A DNA stretch of 58,881 bases from an uncultured Bacteroidales bacterium (GTDB lineage: Bacteria > Bacteroidota > Bacteroidia > Bacteroidales > Muribaculaceae): the NCBI GenBank assembly GCA_947573135.1, contig CANPDU010000019.1:1-58881 (forward strand). Direction: 5' to 3'. Every line of letters starts with the position of its first letter. The stretch's first letter is position 1. Below the pieces are notes generated by a model. That model ran no database searches, was not told the DNA's origin, and worked only from the letters and a program-made list of their open reading frames with translations. Positions 7,678 through 15,229 of this stretch are shown here, in pieces. A program made the translations under genes and the position numbers.

Positions 7678-9246
7678 ATGAGACAGAGAAATATCATTTT
7701 TGCAATATTGCTTCTTTCGGCCGGAGTTTTTTCCAGAGCTGAGAACACAGTGATAAAATCGCCGGGTTATTTTACCGACCCTATCCGCGACGGCCACGAA
7801 CTGTTTCCGGACAGCCTTGTATATCCAAGCGATGCGGAGGAAATTGTCATACCGGATGTCGGCATGTTCGGGCTTCTGGGTGAATACAAGTTTCCCAATC
7901 TGAAAAAAGTGACCTTTGGCGACGTGGATTATCTGCCCGGAGGATTATTCATGGATATGCCCGAACTTGAAGAAGTGGTGTTCGGTGGGATGATAGGCCA
8001 TTTTGACTGCACGCTGATCATGAATTGTCCCAAGCTTAAATCTATTGTGTTTAAGGGACCGGTCTCCTCTACCGGCGGACCGGGTTTTCTGTATAATCTG
8101 CCGAGCCTTGAAAGCGTTGTCTTTGAGAGCGTCGTGGTTGATTTAGGTATAGAACTGGCTGCGCACCAAACTTTCCCCAAGCTGGCCGGCCTTACTAACA
8201 ACGGAGCTTTCCTAAAAGTGTATAGCGACAGTCTGGTCGCCGCGACAACCGAGCAGTTGAAAGACAATCCCCGGCTGATTGCCGATATGGAGAGAATATC
8301 CCGGTGGCAGTCGGAAGTGCTGACGGCAAAGAATCCCGGCTTTATGAGAAAGAGTGAGTACTCGTCCGCAAAAATTTTGCAGCCCATATTGGCCGAACTC
8401 GGCAGTCGTGAGGCCGAGAGTCTGAAGAAAGCCATGGAGTATGCCTGGAATTTGGGTGATGATGTCAAAAATGAACTTGAGATTTTAAAGGAAGCTCCGG
8501 ACTATGCTGACGGCGCGCCCTCCCCTGACTTAAAATTCCGCTACGCCGATGCCACTGACAGTCTCCTGACATTGTCACGCGAACGCTTCAATCTCGACAG
8601 TATCGCCGGTGACGGAGATGATATCAGCCGAATTAAAAATCTGCTCTATTGGGTGCACAATAATTTTCCCCATAACGGCAACAACGGCCTGGCACCTGGA
8701 CCACGGAACATGAGAAACACCTATGACAGCATGCGTCGCGACAGCTGCGGCTATAATTGCCGCGCGCTGGCAATATGCCTTACCGAAGCTCTGCTTGCCG
8801 AAGGAATTCCGGCGAGATATATCACCTGTCTGCCCAAGGCATGGGATACTGACAGTGATTGCCATGTAATATGCGTGGCGTGGAGCGAATCTTTAGGCAA
8901 ATGGATATGGGTCGATCCCACTTTTGCAGCCTATGTCACGGACGACAAGGGGCTGTTGCTGCATCCCGGAGAAGTACGTTATCGCCTTCAGCACGACCTG
9001 CCTGTCATCTTAAACAAAGATGCCAACTGGAATAATAAATGGCCTGAAGAGCAGGATCATTATATTGACTACTACATGGCCAAGAATCTGTATATTCTTG
9101 ATGCCAACACATATAATCAGGCTGAACCCGAAGGCCCGAGCAATCATCAGCAAGGCCGTCATGTGGCTCTGGCTCCCAAAGGAATCACATACCCCAACTC
9201 TCACTTCAACACGACTGATGAACAATGGTTCTGGCAAAGACCTTGA
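7678..9246 (+). CDS. Secreted leucine-rich-repeat plus transglutaminase-like protein
   Basis: A 522-aa protein with a short signal peptide (RNIIFAILLLSAGVFSRA). Residues about 40-160 contain degenerate BspA-type (LRR_5) repeats such as FPNLKKVTFGDVDYLPGGLF and MPELEEVVFG. The C-terminal half is a transglutaminase-like/protease fold with the expected triad: C361 in GYNCRALAICLTEAL, H396 in DCHVICVAW and D413 in WVDPTF. Members of this fold act as peptidases or amidases, or cross-link proteins. Combined with a recognition repeat domain it could act on dietary or host proteins, but no substrate can be named. It lies alone downstream of the esterase. Confidence 0.8.
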   Translation: MRQRNIIFAILLLSAGVFSRAENTVIKSPGYFTDPIRDGHELFPDSLVYPSDAEEIVIPDVGMFGLLGEYKFPNLKKVTFGDVDYLPGGLFMDMPELEEVVFGGMIGHFDCTLIMNCPKLKSIVFKGPVSSTGGPGFLYNLPSLESVVFESVVVDLGIELAAHQTFPKLAGLTNNGAFLKVYSDSLVAATTEQLKDNPRLIADMERISRWQSEVLTAKNPGFMRKSEYSSAKILQPILAELGSREAESLKKAMEYAWNLGDDVKNELEILKEAPDYADGAPSPDLKFRYADATDSLLTLSRERFNLDSIAGDGDDISRIKNLLYWVHNNFPHNGNNGLAPGPRNMRNTYDSMRRDSCGYNCRALAICLTEALLAEGIPARYITCLPKAWDTDSDCHVICVAWSESLGKWIWVDPTFAAYVTDDKGLLLHPGEVRYRLQHDLPVILNKDANWNNKWPEEQDHYIDYYMAKNLYILDANTYNQAEPEGPSNHQQGRHVALAPKGITYPNSHFNTTDEQWFWQRP

Positions 9247-9273
9247 CGCCTGTAAACGATATTTGTTAATAAA

Positions 9274-9303
9274 TGCGGCCGGACTGTGGGGAGTCCGGCC
9301 GCA
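9274..9303. terminator. Terminator hairpin (duplicate of the PUL terminator)
   Basis: TGCGGCCGGACT and AGTCCGGCCGCA form a 12-bp perfect stem with loop GTGGGG. It is a copy of the hairpin at 12987-13024, but with the loop in reversed orientation. Confidence 0.75.
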
Positions 9304-9373
9304 GCTGTTGTGTTACTGATGGATTATTCCGTTTTTTTGAACTTTTTGACTTTGAGGGAGCCGTCGCTGTTGA
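9274..9373 (-). pseudogene. Remnant: C-terminus of a paralogue of the last PUL gene
   Basis: This 100-bp segment aligns without gaps to 12991-13090, the 3' end and terminator of the minus-strand gene ending at 13041; I count about nine mismatches. Read on the minus strand it encodes VNSDGSLKVKKFKKTE and a stop, versus INSDGSLKVKKFKKSK in the intact gene. The copy is cut off after about 18 codons by fusion to an esterase remnant. No start or upstream part survives. Confidence 0.85.
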
Positions 9374-9613
9374 CGGGTCGAAGGATCTGAAATCTATAAG
9401 AACCGCGAGGCTAAGTTCCGCCGTCAGTTAGCCGACACTCCCAAACTTTACTGGATCGCGATCGGCAAAGACGACTTCCTGTATAAGGACAACGAGGCAT
9501 ACCGCAAAGCGCTCGATGATATGGGCGTAAAGTATGAATATCACAAGTCAGCCGGAGGCTGCATCTGGAAAACTGGCGCTCCTATCTGAGCGACTTTACC
9601 TGACGCCTGTTTA
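9374..9613 (+). pseudogene. Remnant: 3' end of a CE1-like esterase
   Basis: Matches the last 240 bp or so of the intact esterase gene (7336-7582). The translation VEGSEIYKNREAKFRRQLAD... continues to GVKYEYHKSAGGCIWK, where the catalytic His region GGHIW has become GGCIW. One A is missing from an A-run, which shifts the frame to a stop. The 5' three-quarters of the gene is absent, replaced by the remnant at 9274-9373. It is not a functional gene. Confidence 0.88.
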
Positions 9614-9859
9614 AGTGAATGAAGTGAAATTTCATCGAAGACGTTACCAAACATGGCAAAAAATAAGCAAAAATTCAGCAGCAAGAAGATTAAATTCATT
9701 TTTGTTATGCTAAAACCATGACGGTGCCAAATGTGCATAAAAAGCATGCTATTTGGCTGTGTGATGTAAGAATCTCCTATTCAATGAACAGCATCCATTC
9801 ACAAATCACAGCCGATGATTTGTTTGTAGTTGCATAAGTCCTCAACGTATGTAATTGGG

Positions 9860-9889
9860 TTGATATTAAATTTAATCTTATTATCTTTG
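9860..9889 (+). promoter_or_regulatory. Promoter of a short ORF upstream of galM
   Basis: TTG (9860-9862), a 19-bp spacer, then TATCTTTG (9882-9889) give a very good Bacteroidetes promoter, with the expected start about 13 nt before the ATG at 9909. Confidence 0.6.
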
Positions 9890-9908
9890 TGGTATAACAC
9901 AAATTCTT

Positions 9909-10076
9909 ATGAATAGATTTATCATATATACTTACCAGTTTGCTCCATTGCAAAATGTAACCACCCCATCTCTGTTTGAAAGCACAGAGAACATTTTGCC
10001 TATACAAGAGCGTATTTGTAATTTCGCGTTTGTCGGTTCAGTCCGCAAGTTATCGGTAATTTTAATAATTTATTAA
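9909..10076 (+). CDS. Short ORF, 55 codons, unknown (possible gene fragment)
   Basis: ATG at 9909 opens MNRFIIYTYQFAPLQNVTTP and runs to TAA at 10074, with sequence LFESTENILPIQERICNFAF before a low-complexity tail. I do not recognise it with confidence. The early YTYQFAPL followed by an acidic LFE segment looks like the beginning of a longer soluble protein, so it may be a 5' fragment whose remainder was lost in the same rearrangement that produced the scar to its left. It lies immediately behind a strong promoter, with a leader of about 13 nt, which supports expression. It ends 9 bp before galM and may be co-transcribed with it. Whether the peptide is made is unknown. Confidence 0.4.
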   Translation: MNRFIIYTYQFAPLQNVTTPSLFESTENILPIQERICNFAFVGSVRKLSVILIIY

Positions 10077-10085
10077 ATCAATCTC

Positions 10086-11225
10086 ATGAAATACAGTCTG
10101 TTTCTCCCTTTATTTGTATTGGCTTTAATCGGATGCTCTCCGGCGTCACGTGTTTCTGACGGTCTTGAATCCGGATTAAATGCTGAAAACTTTTCGTCGT
10201 CGGTCGACGGAAAGACAACCGGTCTGTTTGTTCTCCGTAATGCAAACGGCATGGAAGTCGCCATCACTAACTTTGGCGGCCGCATTGTCTCGCTCATGGT
10301 GCCTGACAAGCAGGGTACACTGAGGGATGTCGTGCTTGGGCATGATTCCATACAGGACTATGTTAATATTGACGGTAATTTCGGCGCTATAATAGGCCGT
10401 TACGGCAACCGTATCAATCAGGGTCGGTTTAAAATTGATGACACCGAGTACCAGTTGCCGCGTAATAATTTCGGACATTGTCTGCACGGCGGCGACAAGG
10501 GTTTTCATAACAGAGTGTGGGACGTTAAGCAGGCCGACGATCATTCTCTGAGTCTCTGCCTCAGGAGTCCTGACGGCGAAGACGGATTTCCGGGTAATAT
10601 TGAAGCTAATGTCATCTATACTCTGACCGACAGCAACAGCCTCAGTGTTGTATATGAGGCCACGACCGACAAACCGACTATACTGAACCTCACCAATCAC
10701 TCTTATTTCAATCTTTCGGGAGATCCGTCAAACGATATCCTGCATGATCAGATTTGCATAAGGGCGTCGCATATAACTCCGATAGATTCCACGTTTATGA
10801 CGACAGGCGACTTTATGCCGGTCGAAAACACTTTGTTCGACTTCAGGACTCCGCGCACGATTGAAGAAGGAATAGCGTCTGCCGATCAGCAGATTGTCAG
10901 CGGGAAAGGCTATGACCACAATTTCGTGATAGACAATCCGGGAGACTTGTCTGCTCCGGTTGTCACTGTCTCAAGTCCGGCGAGCGGTATTGTCATGGAA
11001 ATATTTTCCGATCAGCCCGGAATTCAATTTTACACAGGCAACTTCCTCGACGGAACGGTAAAAGGGAAAAAAGGTATCGCATACAGGCGTCATAGCGCAT
11101 TGTGTCTTGAGCCTCAGCATTTCCCCGATTCTCCCAACAAGCCAGACTGGCCGTCGACAATTGTCAGACCCGGAGAAACTTACCGAACTCAGACCATCTA
11201 CCGCTTCTCGGTAAATGAGGATTAA
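10086..11225 (+). CDS. galM: Aldose 1-epimerase (galactose mutarotase), lipoprotein
   Basis: A 379-aa enzyme that interconverts alpha and beta anomers of aldoses, mainly galactose and glucose. Family motifs include NFGGRIVSLMVPDK, IGRYGNRI, NNFGHCLHGG, LTNHSYFNLSG with the catalytic His pair region, and LCLEPQHFPDSPN containing the catalytic Glu. The N-terminus MKYSLFLPLFVLALIGCSPAS carries a lipobox (LIGC), so the protein sits outside the cytoplasm, as is common in Bacteroidetes. It is placed between the esterase scar and the AbiE pair, inside the segment bracketed by the 100-bp direct repeat. It could process sugars released by the neighbouring PUL, but it is on the opposite strand and not in the operon. 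Confidence 0.92.
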   Translation: MKYSLFLPLFVLALIGCSPASRVSDGLESGLNAENFSSSVDGKTTGLFVLRNANGMEVAITNFGGRIVSLMVPDKQGTLRDVVLGHDSIQDYVNIDGNFGAIIGRYGNRINQGRFKIDDTEYQLPRNNFGHCLHGGDKGFHNRVWDVKQADDHSLSLCLRSPDGEDGFPGNIEANVIYTLTDSNSLSVVYEATTDKPTILNLTNHSYFNLSGDPSNDILHDQICIRASHITPIDSTFMTTGDFMPVENTLFDFRTPRTIEEGIASADQQIVSGKGYDHNFVIDNPGDLSAPVVTVSSPASGIVMEIFSDQPGIQFYTGNFLDGTVKGKKGIAYRRHSALCLEPQHFPDSPNKPDWPSTIVRPGETYRTQTIYRFSVNED

Positions 11226-11278
11226 AAGTTCCCCTAATGTTTAACGGACAGTAATAAAATAAATTAGTCACAGGATTA

Positions 11279-11310
11279 TTTGGCAGTAATTTATTTTAGT
11301 GCTATATTTG
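11279..11310 (+). promoter_or_regulatory. Promoter of the abiE operon
   Basis: TTTG (11279-11282), a 20-bp spacer, then TATATTTG (11303-11310), about 20 bp before the ATG at 11330. A full-consensus Bacteroidetes promoter, consistent with an independently expressed toxin-antitoxin operon. Confidence 0.7.
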
Positions 11311-11329
11311 TAAATAAAATCATTGCGAA

Positions 11330-12085
11330 ATGGGCACTAAAATAAATGATATCCGTCAACTAACCGCTTCTAACGGTATTCTGCTTACGTCTTGGCTGGA
11401 GAAGCAAGGAGTAAGCAGAAGCGGAATATCCGATTATGTAGAATCCGGGTGGTTGCTTCGTATATCTACCGGAGTATATAAATTTGCCGGTGATAATCCG
11501 ACTTTATTTGGCGTGTTGGCTTCATATCAGGCTCAAACCGATTTGAAGTATCATATAGGGGCGGCTACTGCTTTGGATTTAAAAGGTTTTTCCCATTATA
11601 TAAACATGGGAAAACCGACCGCAGTCATATTCACTCCTGTAAGGCCTCCTCTACCTAAATGGATCAGTCAGGCAGAACTTGATATGAATATTATGGAGGT
11701 GTCGTCCAAAGTTATAGGAGAAAAAGGGATAGAGCAGATAGAGTATGACGGTATGACATTGACTGTGTCGGGTCCCGAGCGGGCAATAATGGAATGTCTG
11801 TTGCTTTCGCCCATGCGATATGACCTGATGGATGTATATTATCTAATGGAGATGCTGACATCTCTCAGAGTCACACTTGTACAGCAGTTGCTTGAAGACT
11901 GCACATCAGTGAAAGTAAGGCGGCTTTTCCTGTTTATGGCGGAAAAGGCCCGACATCGCTGGTTCTCAAAACTTGATCTTTCAAGGATATCACTCGGAAG
12001 CGGAACGCGCAGTTTTGCTAAAGGTGGAGTTAAGAATGCGGCGTATGATATAGTAATCTCAAAAGAACTTGCAGAATATGAATGA
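11330..12085 (+). CDS. abiEi: AbiEi-family antitoxin (type IV toxin-antitoxin)
   Basis: A 251-aa protein with the AbiEi layout. An N-terminal winged-helix segment (DIRQLTASNGILLTSWLEKQGVSRSGISDYVESGWLLRISTGVYKF) is followed by the AbiEi antitoxin core containing YHIGAATALDLKGF and the conserved VSGPERAIMECLLLSPMRYD. In characterised AbiE systems the antitoxin represses its own promoter and protects against AbiEii without binding it (type IV). It overlaps the start of the toxin gene. The system may act in phage defence or stabilise this segment, and no function has been shown for this copy. Confidence 0.87.
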   Translation: MGTKINDIRQLTASNGILLTSWLEKQGVSRSGISDYVESGWLLRISTGVYKFAGDNPTLFGVLASYQAQTDLKYHIGAATALDLKGFSHYINMGKPTAVIFTPVRPPLPKWISQAELDMNIMEVSSKVIGEKGIEQIEYDGMTLTVSGPERAIMECLLLSPMRYDLMDVYYLMEMLTSLRVTLVQQLLEDCTSVKVRRLFLFMAEKARHRWFSKLDLSRISLGSGTRSFAKGGVKNAAYDIVISKELAEYE

Positions 12086-12980
12086 CGTATACAGACGTAA
12101 AGTAGAACTTCTACTGCGTATACTTCCATTCGTCACGGATGAGGAATGCTTTGCAATACATGGAGGAACCGCAATCAATCTTTTTGTGAAAAATCTTTAT
12201 CGTCTGTCTGTTGATATAGATGTGACTTACATACCTATTGAAGACAGAAATACCAGCCTTGGACATATAAATGACGCTCTTATGAGAATCGCAGACAGGG
12301 TTAAAAGTCGTTTTCGCGACATTAGAATAATAGCACATCTCGACATAAGTAAAATCACATGCGAAAGCCGAGGATGTCAGGTCAAGATTGAAGTCAACCA
12401 GACAAAGCGTGGTCTCGTCTGTGGAGAAGCAACATTGTGTCCGTTATGTGAAAAGGCTCAAGATTTGTTTGGCATGGAAGTTGATGCCAGAATCGTGTCT
12501 ATCCCACAGCTATATGGCGGAAAGATTTCTGCGGCTCTGTCCCGACAGCATCCACGCGACATTTTTGATATAAGCCAGATGGATTTCTCGGTAGAAGATG
12601 TGAAGGAAGGTCTTATATTCTGTTTGCTTGGAAGCGATCGCCCCATTCATGAATCTTTCGCTCCAAACCTGATCGACAAACGCGATGCGATGGAACGTCA
12701 GTTTGCCGGGATGAGTGAAATCCCGTTTACATACGAGGAATTTGAATCGACAAGAGATAAACTTATAAGGGATGTCAATTTGGCTATGACGGAAGAAGAC
12801 AAGAGATTTCTTATCAGGTTTGAAGAACTGACTGTTGACTGGAACGATACTGTTTATTCCGATTTCCGGGATTATCCGTCTGTAAAATGGAAAATCCAAA
12901 ATTTGCAGAAACTGAAAAAGTCCAATCCGAAAAAGTTAATGACAGAGGTTGACAGGCTTAGCAAGATATTCAAAGTATAA
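12078..12980 (+). CDS. abiEii: AbiEii-family nucleotidyltransferase toxin
   Basis: A 300-aa toxin of the DNA polymerase beta-type nucleotidyltransferase superfamily (AbiEii/AbiGii). The Gly-rich HGGTAINLF and the acidic pair in LSVDIDVTY form the nucleotide and metal site. Further family features are the lysine-containing QLYGGKISAALSRQHPRDIFDI in the middle, which matches the conserved K...R.RDxxDI motif. AbiEii-type enzymes modify tRNA or other targets and cause growth arrest. The ATG at 12078 is preferred over a TTG at 12069; it overlaps the antitoxin stop by 8 bp, consistent with translational coupling. It ends just before the PUL terminator hairpin. Confidence 0.88.
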   Translation: MNDVYRRKVELLLRILPFVTDEECFAIHGGTAINLFVKNLYRLSVDIDVTYIPIEDRNTSLGHINDALMRIADRVKSRFRDIRIIAHLDISKITCESRGCQVKIEVNQTKRGLVCGEATLCPLCEKAQDLFGMEVDARIVSIPQLYGGKISAALSRQHPRDIFDISQMDFSVEDVKEGLIFCLLGSDRPIHESFAPNLIDKRDAMERQFAGMSEIPFTYEEFESTRDKLIRDVNLAMTEEDKRFLIRFEELTVDWNDTVYSDFRDYPSVKWKIQNLQKLKKSNPKKLMTEVDRLSKIFKV

Positions 12981-12986
12981 TCTTAG

Positions 12987-13024
12987 CAGCTGCGGCCGGA
13001 CTCTCCACAGTCCGGCCGCAGCTG
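12987..13024. terminator. PUL terminator hairpin, 16-bp stem
   Basis: CAGCTGCGGCCGGACT (12987-13002) and AGTCCGGCCGCAGCTG (13009-13024) pair perfectly around CTCCAC. It lies between the convergent abiEii stop and the last PUL gene and can end both transcripts. There is no long T-run, so termination efficiency is uncertain. Confidence 0.75.
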
Positions 13025-13040
13025 TTGTGTTATTGATGGA

Positions 13041-14042
13041 TTATTTCGATTTTTTGAACTTTTTGACTTTGAGAGAGCCGTCGCTGTTGATGTGGAAAAT
13101 GCAAGGCTTGCCGTCGATATAAGCGCCGTATTCGAATGTCAGGCCGTCGGCAGCGTTCCGGCAGTTGTCGGCAACCGGTTCGCGGAACCAGGAGTAAATG
13201 CCGTGCCAGTTGAAGCGGTCTCCGGCCTTTACGGGCTGCATGCCGATGATCTTATGGTAGGTCTTGCTCCAGCTGTTGCCGATGAAGATGATATCGTCAT
13301 CGCGCACCATGTGATGGTCGCCGAGTCCGTCGCGCGTCATGTGAGCGGCCTGATAGCCGTTTTTCGAATGCTCAATAAATGTACTGAACTTCGGCGCCGA
13401 CGCTTTGGTAAACTGGATTTCATTGCCGGTGCTGGTCACGGGATATGTCGTCCACGTTGCGAATTGTCCTCCCGGCGTAAGGGTCTCGAATTCGTTCATG
13501 AACATCGACTGCATGCCGTAATAGCGTTCTATCGTCTCCGGAGCGCACAGAAATTCATGCGACGTCCTGACGTCGATCGAGTTGCCTGACACGGTATAAA
13601 CGACGTGTTCATTGGCTAGATCGCTGTCGTCGGTAGGATGCAGGAGTATGTTGTCGACTTCGACAGTGAGTATCTTGCCGTCGACGGTGCAGTCGCCGGT
13701 CAGCTCTTTGCCGTCGACTTTAACCTTGACATTGCGTGTATGGGCTGAAAGACGGTCATCGTTGACATGATTGCCGCCTGACCATCCTTTCTGATCGATG
13801 AGAAAGGGTCCGATGTTGTCGCTTTCGGTGTGGTTGACCTCTTTGCCGTCGATCGACACGCTGCTGAACGTATAGAGATTGTTTGCCATGCAGTTGGCAA
13901 ACGCGATGTCGATGTCGCCCCAGGGCGTTTTCTCGGAATATGCTATTTTGCCGTTGCGAAAGGTCACTGTGGCCGCATCAGAGACGGCAGGACATGCAGC
14001 GAAAAATGACGCAACGGCTATGACAGACAGATTAAGTTTCAT
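13041..14042 (-). CDS. Secreted PUL protein, unknown beta-rich family (paralogue B)
   Basis: A 333-aa protein with a signal peptide (MKLNLSVIAVASFFAACPAVSDA). I do not recognise the family. It is clearly paralogous to the gene directly upstream: shared segments include SDNIGPF, a GGNH motif (SGGNHVND/MGGNHNTP), a TRNVKVKVD/TREVKVMVD strand, YVVSGNSIEV-like strands, YYG-QSMF, and a WHxxYSWFREPV motif near the C-terminus. The alternating hydrophobic pattern suggests an all-beta fold, as in lectins, lyases or mutarotase-like enzymes. It lacks the sorting domain present in its paralogue. Its ATG overlaps the upstream stop (ATGA), so translation is coupled. The frame is open to 14105, but the signal peptide fixes the start at 14042. 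Confidence 0.75.
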   Translation of the reverse strand: MKLNLSVIAVASFFAACPAVSDAATVTFRNGKIAYSEKTPWGDIDIAFANCMANNLYTFSSVSIDGKEVNHTESDNIGPFLIDQKGWSGGNHVNDDRLSAHTRNVKVKVDGKELTGDCTVDGKILTVEVDNILLHPTDDSDLANEHVVYTVSGNSIDVRTSHEFLCAPETIERYYGMQSMFMNEFETLTPGGQFATWTTYPVTSTGNEIQFTKASAPKFSTFIEHSKNGYQAAHMTRDGLGDHHMVRDDDIIFIGNSWSKTYHKIIGMQPVKAGDRFNWHGIYSWFREPVADNCRNAADGLTFEYGAYIDGKPCIFHINSDGSLKVKKFKKSK

Positions 14043-15229
14043 TTCACGATGAGTTTGACAGAATGTCCTTTCATATCGTTGACGATGTAGATGCCCGGGC
14101 GGCATGAGAATGTGCCGGCTCCGCGCCAGATGATTTTTCCGGCGACATCGAAGCAGCAGGCGGCGGGCGCACTGTCACTGATGGTGACAGTGCCGTCACC
14201 GGCGAAAGCGAAGGGTGCGTCACGATCGACTGTAATGTCGTCGATGCCGGCGGTCTGAGTGGATTTTCCGTCGGCTCCGACTTTCATGTTGACAGGTTCC
14301 CCCTCGATATAAGTCTGATACTCGAACACGGGATCAGTCGTTTTTCCGTCGAAAGTGTCAGTAACGGGTTCGCGGAACCATGAGTAAAGTGCATGCCACT
14401 GCGTGTTGTCACCGGATTTCACCTGATGATCCCACATCAATACGTGATATGACTTGCCTGTTGCTGCGCCATAATTACGGAAAAGGTACACCTCGCCTGA
14501 CGATGAAACAGCAGAGGCATCACCGATCCCTTCGTTGTATTTCAGGACAGCCTGATAACCGTTGTCACAGCGCTCGATGAAGGTGGAGAAATCAGGTTTT
14601 TCAGATTTCATGACATCGATTTCCTTTTTGCCGGCAAGAGAAATCCAGGTTTTATTCTTGGTGCCGGGAAGAAGGAGTTTTGTCGCGGGAAACATAGACT
14701 GCGGGCCGTAATAACGGCTTACGAACATCGGTGACGGATAGCGGAAAGCGTGTTCTGCCCAGACTTCTATACTGTTACCGGAAACAACGTATGTGATATA
14801 TTCGTCGGCGAACTTCTTGTCGTCGGTATAGAAAATTTCGTTGCGGACGTCAATGGTGACAACTTTGGCGTCGTTGACAGTTCCAGAGGTCAGTTCTGCG
14901 TCGTCAACCATAACCTTTACTTCTCTTGTGAAAGCCGAAGGTTTCGAACCGCCCTGAGGGGTGTTATGATTACCTCCCATCCATGCTCCGCCGGCGAAAA
15001 ACGGACCTATATTGTCGCTTGACGCAGCCGAATTGACAAGTTTGTTGTCAAGATAGATGTTGTAGAACGTAAACAGTTTGTTTGTCATACATTTCTGAAA
15101 GACCATACGGATTTCGCCGCTTTCGGTGTTTTCGGAAAACGTCAGAACACCATTCGAATAGGTAACTTTAGCCGCTGATGCCGCCAGACTGCAGAGTGCG
15201 AACAGCAGCAAAATAAGATTCTTTTTCAT
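14039..15229 (-). CDS. Secreted PUL protein, unknown beta-rich family with T9SS-type C-terminus (paralogue A)
   Basis: A 396-aa protein: signal peptide (MKKNLILLLFALCSLAASA), a body homologous to the downstream gene (TVTYSNG/TFRNG start, SDNIGPFFAGG, GGNHNTPQ, FTREVKVMVDD, WHALYSWFREPV), then a roughly 60-residue Por-type sorting domain ending GIYIVNDMKGHSVKLIVK. The terminal domain is the type IX secretion/surface anchoring signal of Bacteroidetes, so this copy is expected on the cell surface while paralogue B is not. The function is unknown; location in the PUL suggests glycan binding or cleavage. It overlaps both neighbours by 4 bp. Confidence 0.75.
   Translation of the reverse strand: MKKNLILLLFALCSLAASAAKVTYSNGVLTFSENTESGEIRMVFQKCMTNKLFTFYNIYLDNKLVNSAASSDNIGPFFAGGAWMGGNHNTPQGGSKPSAFTREVKVMVDDAELTSGTVNDAKVVTIDVRNEIFYTDDKKFADEYITYVVSGNSIEVWAEHAFRYPSPMFVSRYYGPQSMFPATKLLLPGTKNKTWISLAGKKEIDVMKSEKPDFSTFIERCDNGYQAVLKYNEGIGDASAVSSSGEVYLFRNYGAATGKSYHVLMWDHQVKSGDNTQWHALYSWFREPVTDTFDGKTTDPVFEYQTYIEGEPVNMKVGADGKSTQTAGIDDITVDRDAPFAFAGDGTVTISDSAPAACCFDVAGKIIWRGAGTFSCRPGIYIVNDMKGHSVKLIVK

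Noticed and set aside
12069-12077. TTG start for AbiEii
   Set aside because: The ATG at 12078 is in frame three codons later and still overlaps the antitoxin stop.
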